This document shows positions 53,844 to 63,850 of a stretch of DNA of 64,000 nucleotides, in pieces (positions within the stretch are counted from its first letter, which is position 1; every line of letters begins with the position of its first letter). A program made the position numbers and the translations under genes. Source of the stretch: Pisaster brevispinus (lineage: Eukaryota > Echinodermata > Asteroidea > Forcipulatida > Asteriidae); contig JAMKCF010000008.1 in assembly GCA_023634235.1 (NCBI GenBank), positions 14,283,420 to 14,347,419 of the forward strand, in the 5' to 3' direction. Below the pieces are notes generated by a model. The model did no database searches. It was given only the letters and a program-made list of their open reading frames with translations, and was not told where the DNA came from.

Positions 53844-54304
53844 GATGCTTTGGTTGCTGGTAAAATGAAAAAAAATAAAATAAATAACTGTCCTGTTTGT
53901 GATGTGATTCCAGTGTAAGCCACCTTCCCTTCACACAAACTGGCTCCAACGTTTGCCAGAAGCCCATAAGAAATTTAATTGAGCTAGATTTTCTTTGTGG
54001 ATTCATGGATGATGAACTGATGAAAAGAAGAACTTTAAGCCTTGCCTTTCACAAATATCCTCACAGAATGATCAGTTTCTGTCATATGAGTTAATAAAAT
54101 GGGTATTTGTGATAAAATAACACTGTAAACATTAATATGAGCTTGATGAAGTACCCATAGCCTTGTGTGCACATCAGACTGTACAGCTGACTTACCAACA
54201 GGATGAACGCAGATCCCAAATTAACTCAAGTACCCACATACACTCAAAACAAGCAATCACAGCTTTCCAAATATATCAAGTAATAAACCACAAGGGAAAC
54301 TGAC

Positions 54305-54421
54305 TGGGTAAATTTTTTAATAATTTGAGTTTTAACAAAGAAAAATTGACTGGAGCGGGACTTAAACCAACGACCTCAGGATTAACGTACCAGCGCTCTA
54401 CCAACTGAGCTATCCAGCCCT
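54305..54421 (-). repeat. tRNA-derived SINE (family 3), copy 2
   Basis: On the minus strand: GGGCTGGATAGCTCAGTTGG, TAGAGCGCTGG, a loop with GTT in the anticodon place, and B box GGTTTAAGTCCC. The tail AATTTTTCTTTGTTAAAACT matches the tail of the + copy at 21526-21640. The head is close to a folded tRNA but the acceptor ends pair poorly, so a SINE is more likely than a tRNA gene. Confidence 0.75.
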
Positions 54422-54667
54422 ATGTTGGTGGTCTCCCTATTAGTCAATGTCTCTGTTCAGGGGTGCCAGTCAGAAGCCATTCAACCGTAAGCTGCCGTTT
54501 AGCCAGAGATCACACCCAAGTTTACGATACAACCTGGGAAGCAGCAGCCAAGAGATCACTTTAAGGGGTTGCGACTTTTTAACATTATATATCAAGTAAT
54601 ACCAAATATAAACGCAAAGAAAGATAAGAGTTGTGTGTTTGTTTTGGCTTTTTCATAAAAAAAAGAA

Positions 54668-54965
54668 AGAGATATCACCTAACATCACAAGGTCGAACGG
54701 CCACTTCAAAACAAGGTGAGAACTACACTTAACTGATATGGGCTGTCGACCCAAATCAACTGTCACCGCGGGCCACATTGCCACCTACTCCTGGGGCTGA
54801 AAAAGGGCTACTCCCTTCACAGTCCGTAGGGATGTAGGCATGGGTATCATCCACTAGGAGCCTGGTTGATAGAGCAGAGTGCACTACCTCCCAAACTTTT
54901 TACACAGCAATTATGGTTAAGTGTCTTGCCCAAGTGAGAGGGCATGCAGTGTTACTAATCAAACA
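54668..54965 (-). repeat. SINE-like repeat X, copy 2
   Basis: Longer copy of the repeat at 49405-49625. It extends past CACTACCTCCCAAACTTTTT to ACAGCAATTATGGTTAAGTG and TCTTGCCCAAGTGAGAGGGC, a segment common in tRNA-derived SINEs (on the minus strand CTTGGGCAAGACACTTAACC). Confidence 0.75.
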
Positions 54966-55086
54966 AACTCAAGAAATGTAATATAAAAAGCTGACTTTCT
55001 CCTCAACTTAAAAACAAAACTTTGACATTTGATTATGGTTACCATGGAAAACTTGGGTTAATCCTACTGTCAAGCCTGCTTCTTAC

Positions 55087-55297
55087 CAATGATGGCGGGT
55101 CCACATAACTATTTCTTGGTACGAGTCCCCAAAATGTTGTTTTCACAGAGAACCTGTGAGCCGACTCTGCATTGAGTGCTAACTGTGATACTGGCATGGC
55201 GGCATTGCGGCAGAATTTCTCACTTCCAAACCCAAGGGAGAAACCCACAAACAACACTGTTCCCCCGCTCAGTACCTTGACTAGATTTAAGACGAGC
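55087..55297 (-). CDS. DHODH: DHODH exon 2: membrane anchor and N-terminal helix region (partial gene)
   Basis: Minus strand, acceptor TGTGTTCTAG and donor GTAAGA. Together with the last two bases of the previous exon it reads RLVLNLVKVLSGGTVLFVGF, then SLGFGSEKFC and LNAESAHRFSVKTTFWGLVP and RNSYVDPPSL. Human dihydroorotate dehydrogenase has [40 protein letters not shown] and then ARFQDSDML. This is the single-pass inner-mitochondrial-membrane anchor and start of the catalytic chain (fourth step of pyrimidine synthesis, ubiquinone-linked). The exons for the FMN-binding barrel were not found downstream, so either the gene is truncated here or the next intron leaves the expected area. Confidence 0.8.
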
Positions 55298-55448
55298 CTA
55301 GAACACAAAGACATAAATTAAATTTGTTTATCAGTTGCACCAAAATGATTGGAATTAGAATAACTAATTGAATCACCTTTGGGTATGGGATCTAGAACAA
55401 CCTCAAATTGTTAATAGTTAACACGATAAATAGACCCCTGTAGTGTAC

Positions 55449-55531
55449 CTGTTAACTGATGACGTCTCGGTTGGTTTACTGGGTACTGCATTTCCAACAG
55501 TTGAGCGGAGACATAATGGTTTCCCACTCTT
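55449..55531 (-). CDS. Candidate DHODH exon 1 (mitochondrial presequence)
   Basis: Minus strand, 83 bases between acceptor CCACTTTGCAG and donor GTACAC, open as KSGKPLCLRSTVGNAVPSKP then TETSSVN. It ends in phase 2, which fits the next exon exactly (AG/G makes Arg). The stretch is basic and Ser-rich without acidic runs, as in a mitochondrial targeting sequence. No in-frame ATG is contiguous, so a further 5' exon is needed. Support is phase and splice sites only. Confidence 0.45.
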
Positions 55532-55539
55532 CTGCAAAG

Positions 55540-56096
55540 TGGTAAACAAACTCTGACATCATCAGTACTTAGGCCTATTATAATATTACTTCAGTTCTGG
55601 TCAGCATTTACCGAGTTCTGCATTTATAATAATTATTTACTTGAACTTGATACATTTCAGCATCACTGTCAGTGATAATCAAGTAAGTAGGCCTACAACA
55701 ATGTAGTACTAAGTAAGCTGAAAATGTAACAAACTTTTGCATCCCTTGATATGTTTTCATTGAAAATTCAATAATCATAAAATAGCCGCCGTCTGTTTGG
55801 TCATGACTTTTTTGGCAAACGCTCCCAACATCCCAATGCAACAACTAACAACCATAGCCCAGTAACCCAAGCCACTAAGTTTAACAAAATCATTATCAGT
55901 CTAGCATGACACTTCCCATGTGGTAAGCAGACACTCCCACCCAAACAGAAACACCAGACTAATAACAAACTCTACAACGAACAAACCAGTCAGACGACAA
56001 AGTACACGATGAACCAGACCGTAATGAAGTACATGTATCACTACCACCACCTACTAACAGACTAAGATCAATGCTGGAAACCTAAATCCTAGCCAA
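55540..56096. other. No gene recognised
   Basis: Unique AT-rich DNA upstream of the DHODH-like exons; the promoter and first exon of that gene, if retained, would be expected here. None was seen. Confidence 0.4.
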
Positions 56097-56188
56097 CCTT
56101 GTTGGGCTGTTATGGCTCTCTGTAACATCGGTCTTATATTATATATGTAAGACCGATGCTAAAGAGAGCTATAACACCCAACAAGGTT
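56097..56188. repeat. Hairpin (40-bp inverted arms)
   Basis: CCTTGTTGGGCTGTTATGGC, then TCTCTGTAACATCGGTCTTA, is mirrored after a ~10-bp AT loop by TAAGACCGATGCTAAAGAGA and GCTATAACACCCAACAAGG. It is either a MITE or a footprint of an inverted duplication. Confidence 0.85.
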
Positions 56189-56489
56189 GGTGTATATAGT
56201 ATTCCATACTGTGAAACTATAACATTTGTATAGCGCCCTCTGCTGATTGCAGTGTTCTGTAGTAAATACCTCGTGTGAGGTGGTTTTCCAGGTAGCCGTT
56301 TTGTAGGAATGACTTGTTTATTGTGTCTCCCAAAATTTATCACAATTGGCGACAAGAAGTCCAGGCCAAATTCCAGAGCAAAATGAAGAAAAAAAAAAGG
56401 TCTCGAATCCAAAACCAAATTCTGACTCATGTGCAGAAAACATGCAGTCACTTGACCAAAAGCACATTTACCACACTGCTGGGAGAGTA

Positions 56490-56697
56490 GTCAAGGGCCA
56501 AATTTCATAAAGCCTGTAAAAAAAAAAAATTGCCAAGCACAGGAAAATCTTTCTTAGCAGAAACAGGTTACCAGCCAACATTCCACAAAGTTTACATTGT
56601 TGCCACCAGTACCCCGCTCATTATTTCTTACTAAGGAAATAAAATTGCTAAGCAGAAATTTCTGCTCAACGGCTTCATGAAATTGGGCCCAGGTAGT
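56490..56697. mobile_element. GGGCCCAATTTCAT-family MITE, copy 3
   Basis: Starts GGGCCAAATTTCATAAAGCC and ends GGCTTCATGAAATTGGGCCC. The interior has TTCTTAGCAGAAACAGGTTA and ACCAGTACCCCGCTC. A fragment of the same element (GCCAAGCACAAGAAAATC, TTTCTTAGCAGAAACAGG) is at 57488-57533. Confidence 0.8.
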
Positions 56698-57227
56698 TCT
56701 GAACGGTCAACTCAAGTGAGACATTATTATCCCCAAAGAGTTAGAAATCCAACCAAACACAACTAAATAAATCAGAACATCATATATTATTAATAAATAC
56801 CTTGGACAGTTTCAAGTCTCTGATTGGTCAAAACCCGATCACGTGGGGGTGTATTAACGGGCGATATAAAGACCGGCTCAGTGAACGAGCGAATAAATGG
56901 CCCCTAAACAAGCACATTGTTGTGTAAAATCCTATGCACTATGTGCTTGTTGCGCGGCAAACTACCGGTATCAAATCAACTCATTTCTTTGTGCGTATTT
57001 ATTGTTTTATTTTTTTCAGCAGGGACAGATAGTGCCGCGTGCGGAAACATACCACGCGTAGGCGTGAACGCGCAGACAATGTATCAATTTAGGGTAGCTG
57101 GTACGCGCATGAAACAAACATAAAGCAAAGTCATAGTCTGGTTCTTGAAAATATGTAAAAACAGTTAATTCGCACCGTTATTCCCTAATTAATGTTAGTT
57201 TTAAAAGCAAGGTGTTATATACAACAT

Positions 57228-57366
57228 GGGAAAAATTTCCGTATCCTGCCACCACTTTTCCACTTATTTTTACCCACAAAGGAATATCTCATTGAGTAAA
57301 TTAGATACTATTTTATTTCATAACGAATGAAAAAGTGGTGGCTGGATACAGAAATTCCCCCCCCCC
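57228..57366. mobile_element. Small palindromic MITE
   Basis: GGGAAAAATTTCCGTATCCT then GCCACCACTTTTCC is mirrored by AAAAAGTGGTGGC then TGGATACAGAAATTCCCC. The middle is unique AT-rich sequence. Confidence 0.7.
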
Positions 57367-57482
57367 AGAACAAACAGCTACATTAGGTACTAATTTCTAT
57401 GAATAAACATTCAAAAAAACTGTTACTATGAATAAAAACACAAGGCATGGAACGGTTCTGTGAACCATTGTTATTTGTTATA

Positions 57483-57777
57483 TAAAAAAAAAATTGCCAA
57501 GCACAAGAAAATCTTTCTTAGCAGAAACAGGTTAGATGAAATACGAGATACCAATCAATATACGTTAAGTAAACAATATTTCCATGATGATTTGATTGAC
57601 TGTGGAATTGGTTGTAAATACAGACAACACGACAAACATGAACGTATTAAAAAATTATTACCTTTTAACATAGAGAAAGGCGCTTTTAGTTTGCTGACTA
57701 CACTACATCCTTCCTCCATGACTACATGTACTGTAGGTCAAGATTTTAAAGAAACGTCTCAAAAAAGATTGTGTTAA
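57483..57777 (+). other. Open stretch after a MITE fragment, unrecognised
   Basis: A 105-codon + frame (57460-57777) starts inside a MITE fragment (57488-57533). Its later part reads LDEIRDTNQYTLSKQYFHDD, then LIDCGIGCKYRQHDKHERIK. Composition is not unlike protein, but there is no splice context, start signal or known domain. Probably chance. Confidence 0.15.
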
Positions 57778-58013
57778 GATATCGCGGTGTAAACACTTGG
57801 TGGCGCTGTTCCATCCCAGCTTGCAATTACTTGTTCCATAAATAAAAATTGAGGGAAAAATTCAAAGCACTGAGTTTGCGACATGCAGAATCGCCGAACG
57901 AAAGTACGATTTTGGAAGTAAATTTAAGTATTCCCTTTTGGCTAATTTTCCGCAGCGTGCCACCACCTTATCTCCATAGAATACAAAATTTGGGAATTAA
58001 AGTAAAATTTAAG

Positions 58014-58228
58014 AAAGATATCCTATAATTTGAAAGAGTGTTGTTTTAACTGTTCCTCCACAGACCCAATGAACTGCCTTGAGTTTGTAACTATTAACAA
58101 AAAAAATGTAAGTGACATGTTGAAAGCAGTTTCGTTCGCACAAAATTACAGTACCAGAGAAAGTTCCTTATCACAGAGACCGTATTTGGGGGGAGGGGGG
58201 GAGTGTTGACTTCTTGATTAACTTTACC
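58014..58228 (+). repeat. Second copy of the EIF2AK1 3' UTR segment
   Basis: Matches 3107-3290: GAAAGATATCC, ATAATTTGAAAGAGTGTTGT, ACTGTTCCTCCA, AGACCCAATGAACTGCCTT, AGTACCAGAGAAAGTTCC, a G-run, GTTGACTTCTT and TTAACTTTACC. It has about 35 bases (near 58105-58140) that the EIF2AK1 copy lacks. No kinase coding sequence is attached. Confidence 0.8.
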
Positions 58229-59005
58229 AGTTTATTGGCCGCTGCTAATGGACAGAGCCGAAGGCGAGGTCATTACAGCGGCCAGCCACCAAACAAGTAC
58301 TACAGGGAAGACCGGCTCCTCGCACTGTTATTGCCATTTAGAAATACCTTTAACGAGAAAAAACGGTAGAAAACATCAACATTTTATATTTTTCGTTCCC
58401 GATTGTTCTTTTTGTGCCCGAGGTTTATTCTTTTGTCAGTTGGTTCTCGATACGGGGCATTGGACCTAATCACTTTACAGCACCGTTTATGCATATTTTC
58501 GAAAACCGGACATGAGCTTCGGAAAATTAACAGAATTATAAAATGAAATACTTGTTCTGCTTTTATTCTTTGCTTTGGTTTCATGCGCGTACTAGTTACC
58601 TTAATTAGTACATTGTCTGCGTGTTTTGTGCGTGCACGTAGCACAACCTCTCCTTGCAAAAACAAACAAACGAACAAACGCCCCAACAAACAAACAAACA
58701 GACTAAAACACACACACACACAAAAACACAAAAACAACACGCACAAAGGGAAAGTGGGTATTGATTTGATAGTTCCGCACAACACAGTGCACACAGAACT
58801 TGTAGACAACGATAAGCTTGTTAATGAATGACCCCTAATTAAGGACCTTTATTTTATTCGCAAGTTCATCACAGAGTTTCTCTTTACTCACATATTCATG
58901 TCTGAAACTTAATGTGAGCCGCGTCGGGAACGTAACGAGTGTGCACGCAACGCATGTGACGATCAGCATTGGACGCAAACGCGCCACTTTGAATTTACAT
59001 TAACT
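58229..59005. other. No gene recognised
   Basis: Includes a (CA)n/(AAAC)n-rich tract at 58660-58735 and a CpG-rich patch at 58915-58990. A 141-codon minus ORF (58384-58809) crosses the simple repeat and has no domain. Confidence 0.45.
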
Positions 59006-59043
59006 TCTTATAAGCTGTATACGTTTTGCGTATAGCTTATAAA
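59006..59043. repeat. Short perfect hairpin
   Basis: TTATAAGCTGTATACG is mirrored by GCGTATAGCTTATAA with a four-base loop (TTTT region). Confidence 0.7.
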
Positions 59044-59537
59044 AGCGGAGTTAGAACACACAATAGGCCTACGCAGGGTGTGGTATGGGCCGTGCGATAA
59101 TTTATAAGATTTATATAACACCCAAGCAGATCCTTGCCATTTGATTGGATGATTGTCCGTCACGTGATAGCAAATAAACGTACCATTGCACGCTACGTCA
59201 TTCACCGTGCATTTTTCGTTCCATCTCGTGCATTTTTCGTTCCATCCGATTTGTTCTATTGCACGGTGCGTACCACATCACTGCGTGCGCGTGTCTATGA
59301 TAATGCAGCAGAGAGTTACTGCAAGGCACATACTACATTATGGCGCCCGCGTGTCTCAAAATAGCAGCACAGAACGCACTTAGTCACTGTTGAACCCAAA
59401 CAAGCCGAACCAAAAGAAATGGGTGTAAGCCTAATGACACAATTAAATAGTGTAGGGGGCCTACGCTTTGTTTGTTTTGAAAGTTGTATCCTCCAATCAA
59501 TGACAAAGATCTACTTGGATGTTTTATAAAACAAATA

Positions 59538-59688
59538 ATGAATGTTTTTCACTCGTGCAATAGTAAGAATATTTTCATGAGTTGAAAGATGGAACGTTCC
59601 ATTCAACTCAGCTTCGCCTCGTTGAATGGAACATTCCATCTTTCAACTCATGAAAATATTCGCACCATTGCACTCATAAACATTCATA
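59538..59688. repeat. Long inverted repeat (~70-bp arms)
   Basis: AATATTTTCATGAGTTGAAA, GATGGAACGTTCCATTCAAC is followed by a ~13-bp loop (TCAGCTTCGCCTC) and its complement GTTGAATGGAACATTCCATC, TTTCAACTCATGAAAATATT. The arms extend outward through GCAATAG/CATTGC to ATGAATGTTT/AAACATTCAT. Transcribed, it would form a stable stem. Confidence 0.9.
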
Positions 59689-59720
59689 TCACACACACTC
59701 CTTGTTACTGTGGATCGACC

Positions 59721-60210
59721 ATAGAGTTATATATAGGAACTAGAGGGCGCACTGATAATGCTACGTGCACAAACGCGACGGGACCGCAAGGAGACAAGCG
59801 CGCCATTTTGTACGATGGCAACATTGAATACGAAATACGTGGTGTGCTTGCTAAATACACATTATGCGGTCTAAAGAAAACAACGAGCGGCTGTATAAAA
59901 GTCGTTTCGTGGGGTTAAGGCTGTTCGTTTCATTAGAGGATGAACACACATGCCATGATTTATTGTCCAAAGTGAATTAAATGAATATAATTCTAAAATA
60001 TTAAATTTATTCATTCATTCATTTAGTACAATAAACGGTCTTCACTAGCATTCATAAATTTCACATTAACCATTGCTCTGTATAGAGACCAATGGTTGTA
60101 ACAAGCACAAATAGTTTACAATGTTTTTGACTACTTACGAAATGGCCGACGCGCTGCCCTTCGGGCCGCGTAACTAGGCTAGTGCGCTCTCTAGTTCCTA
60201 TATATAACTA
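59721..60210. mobile_element. MITE with 9-bp target duplication (Mutator-like)
   Basis: Ends ATAGAGTTATATATAGGAAC and GTTCCTATATATAACTATG are inverted copies (then TAGAGGGCGCAC/GTGCGCTCTCTA). GGATCGACC flanks both sides (59712-59720 and 60212-60220). A 9-bp duplication is typical of Mutator-type elements; an 8-bp reading would suggest hAT. The ~490-bp interior has no transposase ORF. Confidence 0.8.
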
Positions 60211-60626
60211 TGGGATCGACCAATCAGAATCGAATCTTCAAGCCTGCTTGAAGAAAAACTGCTTTATCTTAGCGCTTCATTGCAGCATATCTCTACTTTA
60301 AACGCACACGCTTGCTTTATTGCACACAATGGTAAAATATTGATCTTCATTAGATGGCAACTACGAGCAGAATAAGTAAAGAGGCTTACAATTTTTTTCT
60401 CTAAAATAAGTCCTTTTTTACACCAAGGTCAAGGTAAAAAACAGTCGTACCTGAAATGGCTCGGGTGTGTGAACAAAGCGGCCTGTGCTGCGCTGTCGTG
60501 AAGCTTACAATGTGGCCAAAAATATATAATATTAATCAGCATCGGGTTGTGTCATCTGTAATCATTGTTATCTGTGGCTGATTGATTGTGTTCAGTGATT
60601 TAGGATTAAGGTGACACGCGGCGTTT

Positions 60627-60780
60627 CAGTTCACTTCAGTTCAGTTTATTTCCACTCAGTCAGTTTACTAACACAATAACACACATACGGTAATTTAGAT
60701 ACAATGTAATGATAAAGTGGTGGGAGTCTCCAGAATGCAAGCTCGTTGGGAGGAGACCCACAGTATGTATGTAACTGGGT
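60627..60780 (-). mobile_element. LINE 3' end (minus)
   Basis: On the minus strand this ends GTGGAAATAAACTGAACTGA followed by ACTGAA repeats, a tail form of CR1/L2-like LINEs in marine invertebrates. Upstream is GGGTCTCCTCCCAACGAGCT, its 3' UTR. No RT sequence is attached. Confidence 0.5.
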
Positions 60781-61912
60781 TAAGGAAGTACTGAATTAAG
60801 GAACCTACAAGTATAATGTAAAACAAGTAGACAAGTCATGCTTTTGAACTCGTTTTTTTTGTAATTTAATTATTGCTACGCGAGTTTGCACCCTGCTGTA
60901 AGTAATACTAGAATCCGATCACCATAGAATCCGCTTACTTTATCCCTTGTTTAATCAGCGCTAATTTTTAGACTTTATTACAGGGAAAATTTTGAATTCA
61001 TTACCAGTCCCCATCGCTTTCAACTTACACGCTATAGAAACAATCTGGAAAACCGATCAAGGTGTTCGGTCGATGATCATATTTTAGTGACAAGCAACCA
61101 GAACTAACTATATATTTTATGAATTTTGTTGAAGTTCATTAATACGTGCTTATTTCGATCACGGCAATTGAAATAAGCAATGGTGTTTGGAGGGGGTCTC
61201 TTCTGATTTATCGACTTCGACTTTAGTTCAGACGATAATTTGAACACTCGCGTTAATTATAATCAGTGGGCTTCCACCTTTTTCCCTGACTTCTTTCAAT
61301 ACGTTACATTTAATGTAACCGACTTAAAAAAAGAGAGTTTTTTAACAGTTTTTTAAAGAAACACCCGTCACCCTTATTGCAAAAGTCCATTGCTTATGTT
61401 CATCAACAACTTTAAACTTGTATACCATATTCCAGAAAGCAAGATGTTAGATAAAGCCAGAAAAGTGATTGCTATTAGCTATTGCTATGTTTCTTTAGTC
61501 TCTTCAAGCCAGATGTGAGGCAGCAGGTCTAGTGTAACTACACTTGCTTTTCTTGCTCCAACCCCATCTGGAAATATTGTTTTCTATTATTGTTCTTGAT
61601 TTAAAAAAAAAAAAATCATTACCAATGCAGTAAGTTTAAACCATAAACGGAAATGTAGACAGGGCATTTAACTCTTGCAACGCTGGCGTGTTTTGGATGT
61701 CAGCGGTAGACATAATTTCATCATGCGGTAAATATAATTTCATCATAATGTCATCATGCGTGGTTGCTAAGGAAATGGTGGTGTAGACGCTAGCAAGATA
61801 GTGAATAGCAACCAATCAGACTGACAATAGCAATGGCCAACTAGTAGGTACTACCGTAATACTCACTCGAGTCAACAGGTAAGTCCTTGGACAATCACAA
61901 AAGGCTCGCAAG
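60781..61912. other. Intergenic; promoter region of the fucolectin gene
   Basis: No gene seen. The last ~250 bases hold repeated ATAATTTCATCAT and GCGGTA motifs (61705-61760) and lead into the 5' UTR of the gene starting at 61913. No clear TATA box. Confidence 0.4.
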
Positions 61913-62000
61913 ATGGCCGCGGGAAGATGGCTTACTTTTAATACCGTTTTCTTGATTATGATGTTGGATTGTTGGACATGTTCTTCTGGTTGTCTAGTGG
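61913..62000 (+). CDS. Secreted fucolectin-domain gene, exon 1 (signal peptide)
   Basis: ATG at 61913 in good context (AAGATGG) opens MAAGRWLTFNTVFLIMMLDC then WTCSSGCLVG, a basic start, a hydrophobic core and small residues before a likely cleavage site: a classic secretory signal. The exon ends with a consensus donor (GTGAGT) in phase 1, the usual phase for signal-peptide exons of extracellular proteins. It splices in frame to 63134, where a fucolectin-type domain begins. The rest of the gene lies beyond the window. Confidence 0.75.
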
Positions 62001-63133
62001 GTGAGTACAAAGCTTACGATGAGGTTTGCAATAGTTTGTTTTAATTTTTGTTTTACTTAGACTAAAACCTATAATTTATTTGCACAATAAAGGCTCTTCT
62101 TTCTTTTTATGAAAGGAGCGTGTTTTGTTCTTGTTTTTTGTTTTTAAAGCTTTTTTCCCCATGTCATTTATTACTTTGTTTTTCTCCAAAACGTGTTTTT
62201 CTAAATTACGCAACAGAAATAAAGCGTTTAGCCTATTTGTAGAAAGAAAAAAAATATTGAAAGCGTGATAGAATTTGTTTTGATTTAACCAAGTCGGGTT
62301 CCCTTTTGTGGTTTATAAAACTTGATTTTAAAAACTACTAAAATCCTACCAGACTACAGTTCTCCTTTTTATTTCTGTTGTCTTGTTTGGCCAGGGTTGC
62401 TCCCAGACCTGTCCTTCGTGCTATAAATTACTGCCGTTTTAAATACGCGTTTAACACACTGCGTATTATTCACAATAGTAATATTAACCAAAGAAGTGCA
62501 TTACTTTTATTCTTATTAGTATTACCTTAACTATTTTTATTCGCAGAAAATTGCGAACTATCCGCACCGGTATTTTGGAGAATTGGTTGATTTCCGCGCA
62601 TGTAAATACAACACACAAAAACAACTGTCAAAAAACAAAAACAAAACAAAAAAAACCCCCAAAACTTTGCAAAGGGTTCATCTAGAAGCCGCATGACTTG
62701 TCTCGATGAACTTATAAGTAGGTGCCAATGGTAGAGTGGATGCATCAGGGACGACAAGAAATTAATTCAGTACCTTTTCGAAGAAAGCAATAGGAAAATG
62801 AAAAGTGATAAGTTGAGTGGACCACTTTTATATGATTAGAACCAACTCTACCAATGGCAAGTGCAGGTTACAATGTTTGCTTGAACGGTTGACACCGAGA
62901 TACAGCTCCCTGTAAAGAGCCAACAAGTAGGGCTTAGTGATAATTGATTTGAACGTGTTTGTATCATGGTTGAATGATGGTACGCAGAATTTTTTAGCAA
63001 AAGTATTGTGAATAATTTCCCGCAATACTTTGATTATTTTGAAATACTAAGAAAAGAACCTGAAACTATTCTTGATAATTGGTTGGGATAAAGACCGAAC
63101 GATTACATTTGACATTTTTCTTCTTTTTTCTAG
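62001..63133 (+). other. Intron 1 of the fucolectin-domain gene
   Basis: 1.1-kb AT-rich intron between GTGAGT and a pyrimidine-rich TTCTTTTTTCTAG acceptor. No other feature recognised. Confidence 0.6.
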
Positions 63134-63235
63134 GTGTCTCCGTCATTGGAAAGCCCGCGTTACAGAGTAGCAAGTTTAGTGGATACGATGCGAGCAGGGC
63201 CATTGATGGTAACCTCAACACCTGGTCTGAAACAA
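63134..63235 (+). CDS. Secreted fucolectin-domain gene, exon 2 (start of F5/8-type lectin domain)
   Basis: 102 bases, phase 1 at both ends, donor GTAAGT. Reads GVSVIGKPALQSSKFSGYDA, then SRAIDGNLNTWSET. The N-x-A-x-G-K-P-A-x-Q-S-S...A-S-x-A-(V/I)-D-G-N pattern is the start of the fucolectin/tachylectin-4 (FTP) and F5/8 type C fold. Such domains bind fucose or other sugars at the cell surface or in body fluid and are much expanded in echinoderms. The rest of the domain must be in later exons outside the window. Confidence 0.75.
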
Positions 63236-63477
63236 GTAAGTCCGACTGTATCGTGAAATTACATTAACTCATGTACATCTGACTTTTTTTTAATACTAAT
63301 TCTTTTTTTGATACACCTATAGCCTATTACTCGTTCTAAAGGACCGAACTCCAAAAATTTCACAGATGAAGAGAAAACTATACTGTAATTTTTAAAAGAT
63401 TTATTTAATAACAATCATCCTCGTAACAAACCCCCAAATATACCACTTAGAAAAAGTATTTAAAAAAACCCAACCCC
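63236..63477 (+). other. Intron 2 of the fucolectin-domain gene (start)
   Basis: AT-rich sequence, no other feature; it continues to the end of the window through the microsatellites. Confidence 0.5.
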
Positions 63478-63513
63478 AACCCCAACAACAACAACCCCAA
63501 CAACAGCAGCATT

Positions 63514-63587
<74 letters not shown>

Positions 63588-63647
63588 CAACAGCAACAAC
63601 AACAACAGAGTTGAGCTACATCAACATCAACAGCACCAGCACCAGCA

Positions 63648-63703
<56 letters not shown>

Positions 63704-63760
63704 GGCAGCGGCAACGGCAACGGCAACGACAACGACAACAACAGCAACAACAGTAACAAC
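63478..63760. repeat. Compound microsatellite: (CAG)n, (CAACAG)n, (GGCAAC)n
   Basis: (AGC)n of ~23 units at 63514-63583, CAACAG/CAA variants to 63608, then CAGCACCAGCACCGG and (GGCAAC)n at 63649-63729 with GGCAGC interruptions. Open frames on both strands across it (poly-Gly-Asn, poly-Cys, Leu-Pro) are artefacts. The length is likely polymorphic. Confidence 0.95.
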
Positions 63761-63775
63761 ACTCCCCTCCCCCTC

Positions 63776-63850
63776 AAAAAAATAAATAAATAAAATAAAA
63801 ACTGAAATAGAAATAAATAATAAATAAAAATAAATAAATAAATAAATAAA
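63776..63850. repeat. (AAAT)n-rich simple tract
   Basis: AATAAATAAATAAAA and similar runs follow the microsatellite. Confidence 0.85.

Noticed and set aside
54348..54421. Functional tRNA gene on the minus strand
   Set aside because: A and B boxes are good, but acceptor and anticodon stems pair poorly and the same head plus tail recurs at 21526-21640, so it is a SINE.
58384..58809. 141-codon minus ORF with a Cys/Phe/Leu-rich middle
   Set aside because: The hydrophobic stretch comes from a (CA)n and AAAC-type simple repeat; no other support.
63506..63583. CRISPR-like or direct-repeat array
   Set aside because: Simple trinucleotide repeats without spacers in animal DNA.
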